Source: CADEED01 sp035525785 (GTDB lineage Bacteria > Pseudomonadota > Gammaproteobacteria > Steroidobacterales > Steroidobacteraceae). Taken from it: DNA of 64,000 bases. Shown in pieces: positions 49,652 to 58,359 of the stretch (position 1 is the first letter of the stretch; each line of letters begins with the position of its first letter). A model generated the notes under the pieces. It was given only the letters and a program-made list of their open reading frames with translations, did not search any database and was not told the origin of the DNA. The stretch spans positions 75,382-139,381 of the forward strand of contig DATLDQ010000127.1 of NCBI GenBank assembly GCA_035525785.1, in the 5' to 3' direction. The position numbers and the translations under genes are program-made.

Positions 49652-50516
49652 TTAGCGACCCCGGGGCTGGCCTGGCCTTCATGGTGCCGAGGAACGAACC
49701 CAGGATCACCAGCGGAAAGCCGAAAGCCATGCCCGTGGTGAGCGGCTCATCGAGCACGAGCGCGCCCAGCAGGATCGCCACCGCCGGGTTCACGTAGGTG
49801 ATGACGGTGGCCCGCGCCGGGCCGACTTCCGCGATCAGCGCGAAGAACACGACGAATGCCGCGGCCGTGCACAACACGCCCAGGCCGACGACCGAGGACA
49901 CCGAGGCGGCGCTGACCTTCTCCGGCAGCAGGAAGGGCGCGAACGGTAGATAGATGACGCTCGCCAGGATCAGCGAGCCCGTGATCACGCCGATGGCGGG
50001 CACGTCCTTGAGTTTGCGGTCGATGATGATGGGGCCGATGGCGTAACAGAGCGCGACCAGTATCGTGGCGCCCACGGCATACAAATCGTCGAGGTGGATG
50101 TCCAGACCCACGAGCAGCGCCACACCGGCGAAGCCCAGGCACAGGCCGAACAGGCGGCGCGGCTCGAGCTTCTCGTGCCCCAGCCGGGTGATGATCAGCG
50201 CGGCGAACAGCGGCACCACCGCGATGAGCAGGCCGGCGGTCGAACTGTTCAGGCGCGTCTCCGCATGGCCCAGCATCCACCAGGGCAGGCTGATCTCGAT
50301 GAGCGTGAACGCCAGCAGCCACTTCCACTTGCGAAATGCGGGGGCGAGGGCGTTACGATGCAGCGCCAGCGGGGCGAGCAACAACGAACCCAGCACGGTG
50401 CGCGAGCCGGCCACCACCAGAGGGTCGATCTCACCCACGGCGATGCGGATCAGCAGGTAGGGCATGCCCCAGAGCAGGCCCAGGGCGATGAACAGAAGCC
50501 AGCCACGTTTGGACAT
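49623..50516 (-). CDS. EamA-family (DMT) transporter
   Basis: 297 residues with ten hydrophobic segments in two EamA repeats (first with GLLWGMPYLLIRIAVG and SSTAGLLIAVVPLFAALI, second with GPIIIDRKLKD and YVNPAVAILLGALVLDEPLT, the typical end). A drug/metabolite exporter-type protein; the substrate is unknown. Convergent with, and overlapping by 29 bp, the hypothetical gene on the other strand. Divergent from the GST-like gene. Confidence 0.9.
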   Translation of the reverse strand: MSKRGWLLFIALGLLWGMPYLLIRIAVGEIDPLVVAGSRTVLGSLLLAPLALHRNALAPAFRKWKWLLAFTLIEISLPWWMLGHAETRLNSSTAGLLIAVVPLFAALIITRLGHEKLEPRRLFGLCLGFAGVALLVGLDIHLDDLYAVGATILVALCYAIGPIIIDRKLKDVPAIGVITGSLILASVIYLPFAPFLLPEKVSAASVSSVVGLGVLCTAAAFVVFFALIAEVGPARATVITYVNPAVAILLGALVLDEPLTTGMAFGFPLVILGSFLGTMKARPAPGSLTTPASESRA

Positions 50517-50565
50517 CGGGCGATTGTAGAGAACCCGCGGCGCGTACAGTTAGAAAGGAAAGCTT

Positions 50566-50667
50566 ATGCACGCACAAGATTCCTTGACAGCCATTCCTCG
50601 CACGCAACCGGGACAGCCCGTGGCCGGGCGCGATCGACCCGCATTGTTCGCGCGGGCCAATCAGTGA
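50566..50667 (+). CDS. Possible small ORF with good ribosome site
   Basis: A 33-codon frame (MHAQDSLTAIPRTQPGQPVA at its start) preceded by AAGGAAAG 3-4 nt from the ATG, in the gap between the divergent EamA and GST-like genes. No known family. It could be a small protein, a leader, or chance. Confidence 0.25.
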   Translation: MHAQDSLTAIPRTQPGQPVAGRDRPALFARANQ

Positions 50668-50721
50668 ATTCGCGCCTGCGGGCTTGATGCCCTCACCGCA
50701 AACGGGCGAACCTGCGCGGAC

Positions 50722-51495
50722 ATGAGCTTCGAATATCTCTCCGTCGATCAAGCGATCTCCGCCTCCGGCCTGCGCATGGTGGTGGTGGGCAACGTGCCGA
50801 GCCCCTGGGGCGAGGCCGCCAAGGGCATCTTCCACATCAAACGTCTGCCGTTCAGCGCAGTCCGCCTGGTGTATGACAACGAGGCGTTGACGAAGTGGGC
50901 CGGCCAGCTCTCCGGGCCCGTCGTGATCAACGACGACGAAGTGCCGCGGTCGGGTTGGGCGGAGATCCTCATGCTGGCCGAGCGGCTGGCGCCGGCGCCC
51001 GCGCTGTTGCCGCTGGAACCCAACGCCCGCGGCAAGGCGCTGCTGCTGGCCGAGAAGTTCTGCGGCCAGGGGAGCGGTCTGGGCTGGACGCGCCGGCTGC
51101 AGCAGGTGCATGCCGCGCTGGCCGGACAGGGCGGCTTTCCCGAAAAGATCGCAGGCTACCTCGGCAAGAAGTACGGCTACTCGCCGGCCGAAGGCGCAGG
51201 CTACGGCGCCCGGGTGCGCCAATTGTTAGGCGAGGTCGCCGCGGCACTGCGCGAACAACGTGCGGCCGGCAGGCCTTACTACCTGGGCGATACCCTGTCC
51301 GCGGCCGACGTCTACAGCGCCACCTTCACGGGCATGTTCAAGCCGCTGCCTGAGGAGCAGTGCCGCATGCATCCGGCGATCCGCGCGGCCTTCGAGCTGC
51401 TCGACGCGGACACCGCCGCGGCGCTCGACCCGGTGCTCATCGAGCACCGTGACATGATGTACGCCCGACACCTGGAACTGCCGCTCTCGCTTTGA
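50722..51495 (+). CDS. Glutathione S-transferase-like protein
   Basis: 257 residues. The first ~95 resemble a thioredoxin-like GST N-terminal domain (VVVGNVPSPWGEAAKGIFHIKRLPF, GPVVINDDEVPRSGWAEILMLAERL), and a helical C-terminal domain follows (GEVAAALREQRAAGRPYYLGDTLSAADVYSATFTGM, the GST-C helix N-cap region SAADVY). Long for a simple GST, with an insert near 110-160. Substrate unknown. Its stop overlaps the TTG start of the next gene (TTGA), so the two are probably coupled. Confidence 0.8.
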   Translation: MSFEYLSVDQAISASGLRMVVVGNVPSPWGEAAKGIFHIKRLPFSAVRLVYDNEALTKWAGQLSGPVVINDDEVPRSGWAEILMLAERLAPAPALLPLEPNARGKALLLAEKFCGQGSGLGWTRRLQQVHAALAGQGGFPEKIAGYLGKKYGYSPAEGAGYGARVRQLLGEVAAALREQRAAGRPYYLGDTLSAADVYSATFTGMFKPLPEEQCRMHPAIRAAFELLDADTAAALDPVLIEHRDMMYARHLELPLSL

Positions 51496-52016
51496 TCCGC
51501 CGCGAGCCCATCCCGGAGCAGGCGTTGCATGCGCACTACCAGCGCCAGGGCGCGTACCTCGATTGCTACGCCACCCATGTCGATGGTGCAGTGACGCACG
51601 CGCAGTTCATCGAAGCGTTCTACACGTCGTGGCTGTTCAGGCTCGAACGCTGGATCCTCGGCTGGGCGGTGCAGAAACCCTCTACCGACGCGCAGGCGCG
51701 CGAAGTCGCATGTGGCCTGCGCACGGATTTCGCCGCCTGGACGGTGGAAGCACGCGATGCCGGGCAGCTCCTGATGTGCGATTTTCTCGGCGCCACGCGC
51801 TCCTGGTTCATGGTGGTTCCGCGAGCCGGCGGAGCGGGCACGACCACCAAACTCCATTTCGGCTCGGTGGTGACGCCAAGTCGCAACCCGCGCACCGGAA
51901 AGCTCGAGCTCGGGCGTACATATCGACTGTTGCTGAGCTTTCACAAGCTATATTCACGCGCCCTGTTGGCCGCCGCGCGCTCCAGACTGCGGCGACAGCT
52001 GCCTCTTAAGGCATAG
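51492..52016 (+). CDS. Hypothetical protein coupled to the GST-like gene
   Basis: 174 residues beginning with TTG at 51492 inside the previous stop codon region. Starts MIRREPIPEQALHAHYQ. Contains aromatic-rich segments (FIEAFYTSWLFRLERWILGWAVQK, ATRSWFMVVPRAGGAGTTTKLHFGSVV, YRLLLSFHKLYSRALLAAARSRL). No signal peptide or obvious transmembrane segment. I do not recognise the family. A partner role with the GST-like protein is suggested only by the overlap. Confidence 0.65.
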   Translation: MIRREPIPEQALHAHYQRQGAYLDCYATHVDGAVTHAQFIEAFYTSWLFRLERWILGWAVQKPSTDAQAREVACGLRTDFAAWTVEARDAGQLLMCDFLGATRSWFMVVPRAGGAGTTTKLHFGSVVTPSRNPRTGKLELGRTYRLLLSFHKLYSRALLAAARSRLRRQLPLKA

Positions 52017-52089
52017 GTAGGAATCCTCCGATTCCCCACTGGAGCTCCGAGCCGCAGCCTTGGATCATGTGTCTCATCACCGAGGCCAC

Positions 52090-52332
52090 ATGTTTCGACG
52101 AGGTTTCTACATTTCGGAGCTCGTGCCGCTGCTGCTCTCGCTGGGCATGCTGGGCGCGGCCCTGTACGGCCTGCTGACCGAACGCGTTCTCTCCGTCACC
52201 GGGCAGCACCGGCTCCTTGGCCTCGTGGCTCATTCGCAGGATCCAGGGCTCTACTGGATGTCGATCAGCGTCTATCTTCTGGTCGGCGCGGTGCTCGGCT
52301 ACTTCAGCCTGCGCAACCTGCGCGGCTACTGA
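52090..52332 (+). CDS. Small two-helix membrane protein
   Basis: 80 residues from the ATG at 52090 (GAGG 5 nt upstream). Two hydrophobic segments, about 8-30 (ISELVPLLLSLGMLGAALYGLL) and 53-71 (YWMSISVYLLVGAVLGYFSL), with a short loop containing TGQHRLLGLVAHSQD. Function unknown; convergent with the LysR gene. Confidence 0.65.
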   Translation: MFRRGFYISELVPLLLSLGMLGAALYGLLTERVLSVTGQHRLLGLVAHSQDPGLYWMSISVYLLVGAVLGYFSLRNLRGY

Positions 52333-52367
52333 GCCGACCCTACTGGGACCCGACCTGCCGGGCCCAC

Positions 52368-53276
52368 CTACTGGGCCGCTGCGGCCTCGGCGAGCGCCCA
52401 GTCCACGAAGGTGCGCACCAACGGCCGGCGAAAATGCGCGGCCGGCGCCATCAGGTAGTAGCTCCACGGCGCCATCCAGCTGTCCTGCGTGACACGCACG
52501 AGCTGGCCGCGCGCCAGCAACGGCGCGACGTGCGGGCCGCGGCCGATGGCGATACCCAGCCCCGCGATCGCCGCTCCCACCAGTACCACCGAATCACTGA
52601 ATTGCGGACCGCGACCCGCCGGCGCGGTAGATAGACCCGCCCGCTCGAACCAGCCGCGCCAGCCGAGCCATGGCTGCTCGGGGTTGGCGTCGATGTCGTG
52701 CAGCAGCGGGTAGTCTGAGAGCGCCGCAAGGCTGTCGGGAATTGGGCGCCCGCGAAACAGCGTCGGACTGGCCACCGGAAACAGTTCCTCGCGGCACAGC
52801 AGCTCACCCTGCAGCCCCCGACCGGGCGCCGGAGCGAAGCGAATCGCGAGGTCGATGGCGTCACGGCGAAAGTCCATGACGGAGCGCGAGGTTTTCAGCA
52901 CGAGGTCGATGCGCGGCGCCCGCTCGCGGAAACGATGCATGCGCGGCAACAACCAGCCGTTCGCGAACGCCGCGAGAGTGGTCACCGTCAGCAATCCATC
53001 GGCGCGCTTGGTCCTGAGGCGCGCCGTGGACTCGCCCAGCAGGTCGAAGCCGGCTGAAAGCTCGGGAAGATAGTCGCGCCCCTGGTCGGTGAGCACGAGG
53101 CCGCGCGCCAGCCGCTGGAACAGCGTGGTGTCGAGATATTGTTCGAGACGCCGCACCTGCTGGCTCACCGCCGCGGCGGACACGCGCAATTCCGCGGCCG
53201 CGGCCACGAAGCTGCCCAGCCGGGCCGAAGCCTCGAAGGCGCGCAGCGCATTGAGAGGTGGAAGTCGCCGTGCCAT
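52368..53276 (-). CDS. LysR-family transcriptional regulator (GcvA-like)
   Basis: 302 residues. N-terminal winged helix: LPPLNALRAFEASARLGSFVAAAAELRVSAAAVSQQVRRLEQYL, the beginning typical of the GcvA subgroup, then a substrate-binding domain (about 90-295). Divergent from the GST gene at 53382 with a 105-bp gap, the common layout in which LysR controls its neighbour. The effector is unknown. Confidence 0.92.
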   Translation of the reverse strand: MARRLPPLNALRAFEASARLGSFVAAAAELRVSAAAVSQQVRRLEQYLDTTLFQRLARGLVLTDQGRDYLPELSAGFDLLGESTARLRTKRADGLLTVTTLAAFANGWLLPRMHRFRERAPRIDLVLKTSRSVMDFRRDAIDLAIRFAPAPGRGLQGELLCREELFPVASPTLFRGRPIPDSLAALSDYPLLHDIDANPEQPWLGWRGWFERAGLSTAPAGRGPQFSDSVVLVGAAIAGLGIAIGRGPHVAPLLARGQLVRVTQDSWMAPWSYYLMAPAAHFRRPLVRTFVDWALAEAAAAQ

Positions 53277-53381
53277 GCCAGCGAAAGAATAACTTAGGCT
53301 CAGCCAAAAGCCTTCCCGGTCGCGCGGAAAATGCGCCCGGCCGATACTCCCGGGCCAACAAACTCAGGGCAAGGGAAGCGC

Positions 53382-54002
53382 ATGCACCTCTTCGACTACC
53401 TCGATTCCGGCAACGGCTTCAAGGTGCGCCTGCTGATGGCGCAGCTCGGCATGAAGTACCAGTGGACCAATGTCGACATCGACAAGGGCCTCACGCGTAC
53501 GCCCGAGTTCCTGAAGCGCAATCCGAACGGGCGCATCCCGACGCTCGAGCTCGACGACGGCACCAACCTGTTCGAGTCGAACGCCATCATGTGGTACCTG
53601 GCCGAAGGCTCGCGTTTCGTGCCCGCCACGCAGCTCGGCCGCGCGCAAGTGCTGCAGTGGATGTTCTTCGAGCAGTACAGTCATGAGCCCTTCGTCGCCA
53701 CTCCGCGCTACATCTGCCGCCACTTTCCAGCCGATCACCCGCGCCGTGCCGAGCTGCCGGGCCGCCTCGAGAAGGGCCACGCCGCGCTCAAGGTCATGGA
53801 AGGCCACCTGGCCACGCGCGAATTCTTCGTGGGCAACCGCTACAGCATCGCGGACATCGCGCTGTACGCGTACACGCACGTGGCGCCCGACGGTGGCCTC
53901 GCGCTCGAACCCTACCCGCACGTCTGCGCGTGGCTCGCGCGTGTCGCGGCCCAGCCGGGCTACATCGATCTGCTGGCGCAGCCGGTATCCGCCGCGGCAT
54001 GA
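53382..54002 (+). CDS. Glutathione S-transferase
   Basis: 206 residues from the ATG at 53382 (GGGAAG upstream); the upstream in-frame extension lacks homology-like features. A GST thioredoxin fold starts at once (MHLFDYLDSGNGFKVRLLMAQLG), with NPNGRIPTLELDDGTNLFESNAIMWYLAEGS carrying the cis-Pro and the ES glutathione-binding pair, then a helical domain ending FFVGNRYSIADIALYAYTHVAPDGG. Catalyses glutathione conjugation or related reactions. Likely controlled by the divergent LysR protein and coupled to the next gene by a 4-bp overlap. Confidence 0.93.
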   Translation: MHLFDYLDSGNGFKVRLLMAQLGMKYQWTNVDIDKGLTRTPEFLKRNPNGRIPTLELDDGTNLFESNAIMWYLAEGSRFVPATQLGRAQVLQWMFFEQYSHEPFVATPRYICRHFPADHPRRAELPGRLEKGHAALKVMEGHLATREFFVGNRYSIADIALYAYTHVAPDGGLALEPYPHVCAWLARVAAQPGYIDLLAQPVSAAA

Positions 54003-54361
54003 GCTCGGTGCCCGATGCATTCGCCGCAACGCCTCAGCCACCGTATTACGCCGTGATTTTCACGTCCACGCGCACGGCCGTGGAAGAGGGCTACCCAGAT
54101 GTCGCGGCGCGCATGGTCGAGCTCGCCGGCCGGCAACCGGGGTTTTTGGGGGTCGAGAGCACGCGTGGCGCCGATGGCTTCGGCATCACGGTGTCGTATT
54201 GGGCCTCCCTCGACGCCATCGCGGCCTGGAAGGCGCAGGGCGAGCATCGCATCGCGCAGGCGAACGGGCACAAGAAGTGGTACGAGCACTTCGAAGTCCG
54301 CATCGCCCGGGTCGAGCGCGCCTACCCAGGCCCGTCGGACGGAGATGTAAACAAGCCCTAA
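53999..54361 (+). CDS. Antibiotic biosynthesis monooxygenase (ABM)-fold protein
   Basis: 120 residues. A ferredoxin-like ABM domain: YYAVIFTSTRTAVEEGYPDVAARMVELAGRQPGFLGVESTRG, GITVSYWASLDAIAAWKAQGEHRIAQ, WYEHFEVRIARVER. Such proteins act as small heme-degrading, quinol-forming or unknown monooxygenases. The ATG overlaps the GST stop (ATGA), suggesting a two-gene unit for detoxification (inference). Confidence 0.85.
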   Translation: MSSVPDAFAATPQPPYYAVIFTSTRTAVEEGYPDVAARMVELAGRQPGFLGVESTRGADGFGITVSYWASLDAIAAWKAQGEHRIAQANGHKKWYEHFEVRIARVERAYPGPSDGDVNKP

Positions 54362-54475
54362 GCGCGAGTCGCCAGTTCGCGACGTCTGCCCGCGTCTGAC
54401 AAAGGACGTGGCGATGGGTTGTCGCGGCCCGCAGTGCGACGCTAGTCTTGCAGGGTTACCCACCCGAGAGGACTG

Positions 54476-54934
54476 ATGCGCAAATTCCTGTACCTGAGCA
54501 ATGCGCAGCGCTTTGGCGACTTCGCGTTGCTGCTGCTGCGTCTGTTCGTCGGTCTCTTCCTGATCTGGGGTGTCTGGGACAACATCACCGAAGCCTCGCG
54601 CATGCAGGAATTCGTGGAATTCCTGCGCAAGCACGGTTTCCCGAGCCCGCGGCTGCTGGCGCCGGTCTCGGTATACCTGCAGCTCGTCATCGGCGTCGCT
54701 TTCATCCTCGGACTGTTCACGCGCTGGGCCGGCATCCTGTGCGTCATCAATTTTGCGGTGGCCATCGCCATGGTCGACCGGTACGGCGGCATGCGCGGCA
54801 TCTTCCCCTCGGGCTGTCTCATCGCGATCGGTCTGTACCTCGCGACACATGGCGCCGGCCGTTTCTCACTGGACGCATCACTCAAGGCCAATGAAACGCC
54901 ACGCGCCAGCAGTGGAGTGCGGCTCAAGAGATAG
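54476..54934 (+). CDS. DoxX-family membrane protein
   Basis: 152 residues with four membrane segments (about 16-34, 59-78, 80-98, 108-124). The family marks include ALLLLRLFVGLFLIWGVWDNI and LAPVSVYLQLVIGVAFILGLFTRWAG. AGAGGA precedes the ATG. DoxX proteins are associated with redox and thiol stress in several bacteria. It lies 2 bp before the CYTH gene and probably shares a transcript with it. Confidence 0.88.
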   Translation: MRKFLYLSNAQRFGDFALLLLRLFVGLFLIWGVWDNITEASRMQEFVEFLRKHGFPSPRLLAPVSVYLQLVIGVAFILGLFTRWAGILCVINFAVAIAMVDRYGGMRGIFPSGCLIAIGLYLATHGAGRFSLDASLKANETPRASSGVRLKR

Positions 54935-54936
54935 CG

Positions 54937-55455
54937 ATGGCGCGCAACATCGAGATCAAGGCGCGCATCGAGAATGTCGCCGCGCTGGCGCCGCTCGTCG
55001 CCGGGTTCGCGAACGAAGGGCCGCTCGAGATCGCGCAGGACGACACCTTTTTCAACTGCGACACCGGTCGGTTGAAGCTCCGCGCCATCTCGAACGACTA
55101 TGGCGAACTCATTTTCTACCGGCGAGCCAACCAGGCGGGGCCCAAGGAGTCGTTCTATCTACGATCTCCCACTTCGTCACCCGAGACTCTTCGTGAATCG
55201 CTTTCGCTGGCCTACGGGCAAATCGGTCGAATCCGCAAGTACCGCACTCTCTTTCTGGTCGGGCGTACCCGCGTCCACCTGGACCGGGTGGAGGGCCTGG
55301 GCCATTTCCTCGAACTCGAGGTCGTACTGGCTGACGATGAACCCACGGACTCGGGTGTTCGCGAAGCTCGTGACCTCATGGATCGCCTCGGAATCGACGC
55401 AGGGCAGCTCGTCGAAGGCGCGTACCTCGACTTGATGCTCGCGCAAACGCGGTAA
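54937..55455 (+). CDS. CYTH-domain protein (class IV adenylate cyclase-like)
   Basis: 172 residues. Starts MARNIEIKARIENV, the CYTH beta-1 strand (the usual ExExK is NxExK here), with RLKLRAISNDYGELIFYRRAN, YRTLFLVGRTRVHLDRVEGLGHFLELEVVL and an end GAYLDLML, matching the CyaB/thiamine-triphosphatase superfamily. It should act on triphosphates, either as adenylate cyclase or as a hydrolase; which one cannot be decided. Two bp after the DoxX gene. Confidence 0.88.
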   Translation: MARNIEIKARIENVAALAPLVAGFANEGPLEIAQDDTFFNCDTGRLKLRAISNDYGELIFYRRANQAGPKESFYLRSPTSSPETLRESLSLAYGQIGRIRKYRTLFLVGRTRVHLDRVEGLGHFLELEVVLADDEPTDSGVREARDLMDRLGIDAGQLVEGAYLDLMLAQTR

Positions 55456-55546
55456 AGCCTTCGGGCGCTCCCGCACGGTATGCTGGGCATCGGCCGGGAT
55501 GGGCCGGTCGTGGCCGGCCATGCCTCCGGGCCTGGGGACGAAAACA

Positions 55547-56545
55547 ATGAAACCTTCGATGTTGGGCCTGCTCATCGCGTCCGGCGCCTTCGGCGCCAGT
55601 ACTATCTACCTCGCCGTGCAGCTGCGCGAGGAACGTGCGCAGGCGGACGCCTTCGCCGAGCAGAGCCGCGCGCTCAGCGCGCGCATCGCGGAGCTCGAGA
55701 AGGTCCGCGCCGGGCTCGAAGCCACGCGACTGGCAGGCGAAACGGTAGCCGCCAGCGAGCTGGTGCAGGGCGGCAAGGCCTCAGTCACATCTGTCCAGGG
55801 CGAGCCGGTAGCGCTCACGAACGAAGTGCGCCAGGCCGAACCCGGCGACCGGGTGGGGCCTTCGTTCGGCGGCGCGCCGCGTAGCGAAGCCATGCAGAAG
55901 ATGGTGCGTGCGCAGATACGGGCCAACTTCAAGCGCATGAATCCGGATATCGGCGCGAAGCTCGGTCTCAGCGCCGAAGACTCCAGCAAGCTCGTCGATC
56001 TCATGATCGACCAGCAGATGGCGATGATGGAACGCGCACGCGAAGGGCGCGGCGCGAACCAGGCGCCGGAGCAGCGCGCCGCGGATGTTTCCGACCAGCA
56101 GCAGAAGAACCTCGCCGAGATCGCGGCGCTCATCGGCGCCGACAAGATGGACGCGTACAAGGCGTACCAGGAAGCCGCGCCGGCGCGACAGGAAGTCGAC
56201 ATGCTGTCCCGGCAGCTCGAGGCCAATGACCTGAATCTCAGCAGGGATCAGCGTGACCGCATGGTCACCGCGCTGGCCGACGAGCGGCAGCGCGTGCCCC
56301 CGCCCAAATACTCCGAAGCTGTTTCGCGCGAGGAATTTTCCAAGGACATGACGGCCTGGCAGGAAGACTACAACCAGCGCGCCGCCACACGTGCCAGCAG
56401 CATCCTTACCAGCGAGCAGCAGGCTACCTACTCCGAGTACCAGCAGTGGACGAAGGAAATGCGCCAGCAGTTCGAAACCCGCCGCGCCGCGCGCGACGGT
56501 GGCGCTGGTCCGCGAGGCGCGCCGCCCGGCACGCCATCGAGGTGA
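55547..56545 (+). CDS. Membrane-anchored coiled-coil protein of unknown function
   Basis: 332 residues from the ATG at 55547; an ATG 16 codons earlier lacks support. An N-terminal membrane segment (about 4-22, SMLGLLIASGAFGASTIYLAV) acts as anchor, and the rest is predicted to be helical and very rich in Ala/Glu/Arg/Gln (LREERAQADAFAEQSRALSARIAELEKVRAGLE). Later repeats such as QRDRMVTALADERQRVP and LTSEQQATYSEYQQWTKEMRQQFETRR resemble LTXXQ-type periplasmic helical proteins, but not firmly. Probably faces the periplasm. Confidence 0.75.
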   Translation: MKPSMLGLLIASGAFGASTIYLAVQLREERAQADAFAEQSRALSARIAELEKVRAGLEATRLAGETVAASELVQGGKASVTSVQGEPVALTNEVRQAEPGDRVGPSFGGAPRSEAMQKMVRAQIRANFKRMNPDIGAKLGLSAEDSSKLVDLMIDQQMAMMERAREGRGANQAPEQRAADVSDQQQKNLAEIAALIGADKMDAYKAYQEAAPARQEVDMLSRQLEANDLNLSRDQRDRMVTALADERQRVPPPKYSEAVSREEFSKDMTAWQEDYNQRAATRASSILTSEQQATYSEYQQWTKEMRQQFETRRAARDGGAGPRGAPPGTPSR

Positions 56546-56601
56546 ACCCATGACGCCGACAACCGGTCCCAGTCGATAACTGACCACCACGGGAGCGACC
56601 A

Positions 56602-56946
56602 ATGCAATACCACGGCAGCTGTCACTGCGGGAAAGTGAAGTTTTCGTTCGCAGGCGAATTCGGTGCCGCTCTGTCCTGTAACTGCTCCATCTGCTCGCGC
56701 AAGGGGTCGCTGCTCTGGTTCACGCCGCGCGAGAACCTGCAGCTCACCGGCGAGAACGAGCTCGCGACGTATACCTTCAACAAGCACGTCATCAAGCACC
56801 GCTTCTGCAAGACCTGCGGCGTGCAACCGCTGGGCGAGGCAGTCGATCCGAAAGGCGTCCCGACGGCGGCCATCAACATCCGCTGCCTCGAAGACTTCGA
56901 TCTCAGCAAAGTTCCGCTGCAACCCTGGGACGGCAGGTCGCGTTAA
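56602..56946 (+). CDS. GFA-family (glutathione-dependent formaldehyde-activating fold) protein, first copy
   Basis: 114 residues. The zinc-binding cysteine pattern of the GFA/CENP-V fold: GSCHCGKVKF, CNCSICSRKG, and FCKTCGVQPLG. Members bind zinc and often glutathione adducts; enzyme activity is rarely proven. A second member is encoded at 58335. Preceded by GGGAG at about 9 nt. Followed after 2 bp by the TTG start of the DUF423 gene. Confidence 0.9.
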   Translation: MQYHGSCHCGKVKFSFAGEFGAALSCNCSICSRKGSLLWFTPRENLQLTGENELATYTFNKHVIKHRFCKTCGVQPLGEAVDPKGVPTAAINIRCLEDFDLSKVPLQPWDGRSR

Positions 56947-56948
56947 CG

Positions 56949-57326
56949 TTGGGCCGACTCCTATATATATGGGCCGGCGTGGCCGGCTTCCTGGGTGTGG
57001 CCCTGGGAGCATTCGGCGCGCATGCACTGAAGGCCATGCTGGCGCCGGACCTGCTCGCAGTGTTCGAAACCGGCGTGCGCTACCAGATGTACCACGTGTT
57101 CGCGCTGTTCGCCGCGGCCTGGGCATGGCAGCGCTGGCCGTCGCGCGTGTTCGCGGTGGCAGGATGGTTGTTCGTCGCCGGCATCGTGGTCTTCTCGGGA
57201 AGCCTCTACTTGTTAGCCCTGACCGGGCTTCGCGGCCTCGGCGCCGCCACACCCATCGGTGGCCTGGCATTTCTGGGCGGCTGGCTCTGTCTCGCCTGGG
57301 GAGCGGGCACTAAGATGCGGGCATGA
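56949..57326 (+). CDS. DUF423-family small membrane protein
   Basis: 125 residues from a TTG (56949); the only internal ATG would remove the first membrane segment. Four hydrophobic segments, with GAFGAHALKAMLAPDLLAVFETGVRYQMYHVFAL, the strongly conserved DUF423 (YgdD/YwdK) motif including the HAL and YH pairs. Inner-membrane protein of unknown function. Overlaps the start of the next gene by 4 bp. Confidence 0.9.
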   Translation: MGRLLYIWAGVAGFLGVALGAFGAHALKAMLAPDLLAVFETGVRYQMYHVFALFAAAWAWQRWPSRVFAVAGWLFVAGIVVFSGSLYLLALTGLRGLGAATPIGGLAFLGGWLCLAWGAGTKMRA

Positions 57327-57946
57327 AGTTCTACGACTACTACGCCGACATTCCCGAACAAACCCTGCGCGAATTCGTGTGCGGACAGGAGCTGGGCCGC
57401 CTCGTCTCGGTGGACGCCGAAGGTCAGCCGCACGTCGGGCTGTATCCATTCGTGTTCCTCGGCGACCGGGTCGAGATGCATCTGCATCGCAGTGACGAGC
57501 AGTTGGCGGATCTGCGCGCGAATGCGAAGTGCGCCTTCGAGGTGGACGAGATCCACGGCACGATCCCCTCGCACTGGATCCATGCGACCAATGCCATGTT
57601 CGCCACCGCGTTTCACCGCACGGTCATCTTCGAATGCGTCGCGGACATCTCCGAAGACGCGGACGTTCTCGGCGCGCAGCAGCAACGGCTGATGTCTCAC
57701 TACCAGCCCGAAGGCGGCCACGAGCGGGTGAGCGCCGCACACGCCATGTATCGCGGCCCGTTCAACGAAATCGCGGCACTCACGCTCACGGTGCGCGCGC
57801 GCAAGGTCAAGTGGAAGCTCGCCCAGAACCGCGACCGCGCGCGGCGCGAACAACTCATCGTGGCGCTGCGCGAGCGCGGCCGCCCGACGGACGCCGGCGC
57901 CGCCGACGCATTGCAATGGGCCCTGGATCGCGAATCGGCGAAATAG
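57323..57946 (+). CDS. FMN-binding PaiB-like protein
   Basis: 207 residues of the FMN_bind_2/PaiB family with a split-barrel flavin fold: GRLVSVDAEGQPHVGLYPFVFLGDRVEMHLHRSDEQLADLRANAKCAFEVDEIHGTIPSHW, and MYRGPFNEIAALTLTVRARKVKWKLAQNR. The family includes regulators of sporulation genes and poorly characterised redox proteins. The ATG overlaps the DUF423 stop (ATGA), and its 3' end overlaps the following membrane protein gene by 31 bp. Confidence 0.87.
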   Translation: MKFYDYYADIPEQTLREFVCGQELGRLVSVDAEGQPHVGLYPFVFLGDRVEMHLHRSDEQLADLRANAKCAFEVDEIHGTIPSHWIHATNAMFATAFHRTVIFECVADISEDADVLGAQQQRLMSHYQPEGGHERVSAAHAMYRGPFNEIAALTLTVRARKVKWKLAQNRDRARREQLIVALRERGRPTDAGAADALQWALDRESAK

Positions 57947-58359
57947 CCGCGGCCAGCGGCATCCCGTGGACGCGCGCGTCGCTCACGTGGATGCTGATGA
58001 TGCTGGCCGAGACGTGCAATGGCTTCCTGCGCGAAGTATTCGTCGCGCCATCGATCGGTGCGCTGCGCGCGCGGCAATTGGGCGTGCTGCTGGGGTCGTC
58101 GATGGTGCTGCTCATCGCCGCGGCCTGCGCACGTTGGGTCGGGGCCGGCACCCGGCGGCAGCAGATTGCGCTGGGCGCATTCTGGGTCGTGCTCACTCTC
58201 GCCTTCGAGCTCGCTCTTGGCCGCGCCCTGAATATCAGCTGGCCGCTGCTGCTGTCCGACTACAATCCCGCGCAAGGCGGTTTCATGTTGTTCGGTCTTG
58301 CGGTGATATTCGCCGCGCCGATGCTGGTGTCACGATGGGCGACGAGCAAAATCCGGTGA
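57916..58359 (+). CDS. Small integral membrane protein
   Basis: 147 residues from the ATG at 57916, inside the end of the preceding gene; later ATGs (about residues 26-29) could be the real start. Four hydrophobic segments with NGFLREVFVAPSIGALRARQLG between the first two and a basic end. It resembles small conserved membrane proteins without known function. Its last 25 bp overlap the second GFA gene, so the cluster is tightly packed. Confidence 0.65.
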   Translation: MGPGSRIGEIAAASGIPWTRASLTWMLMMLAETCNGFLREVFVAPSIGALRARQLGVLLGSSMVLLIAAACARWVGAGTRRQQIALGAFWVVLTLAFELALGRALNISWPLLLSDYNPAQGGFMLFGLAVIFAAPMLVSRWATSKIR

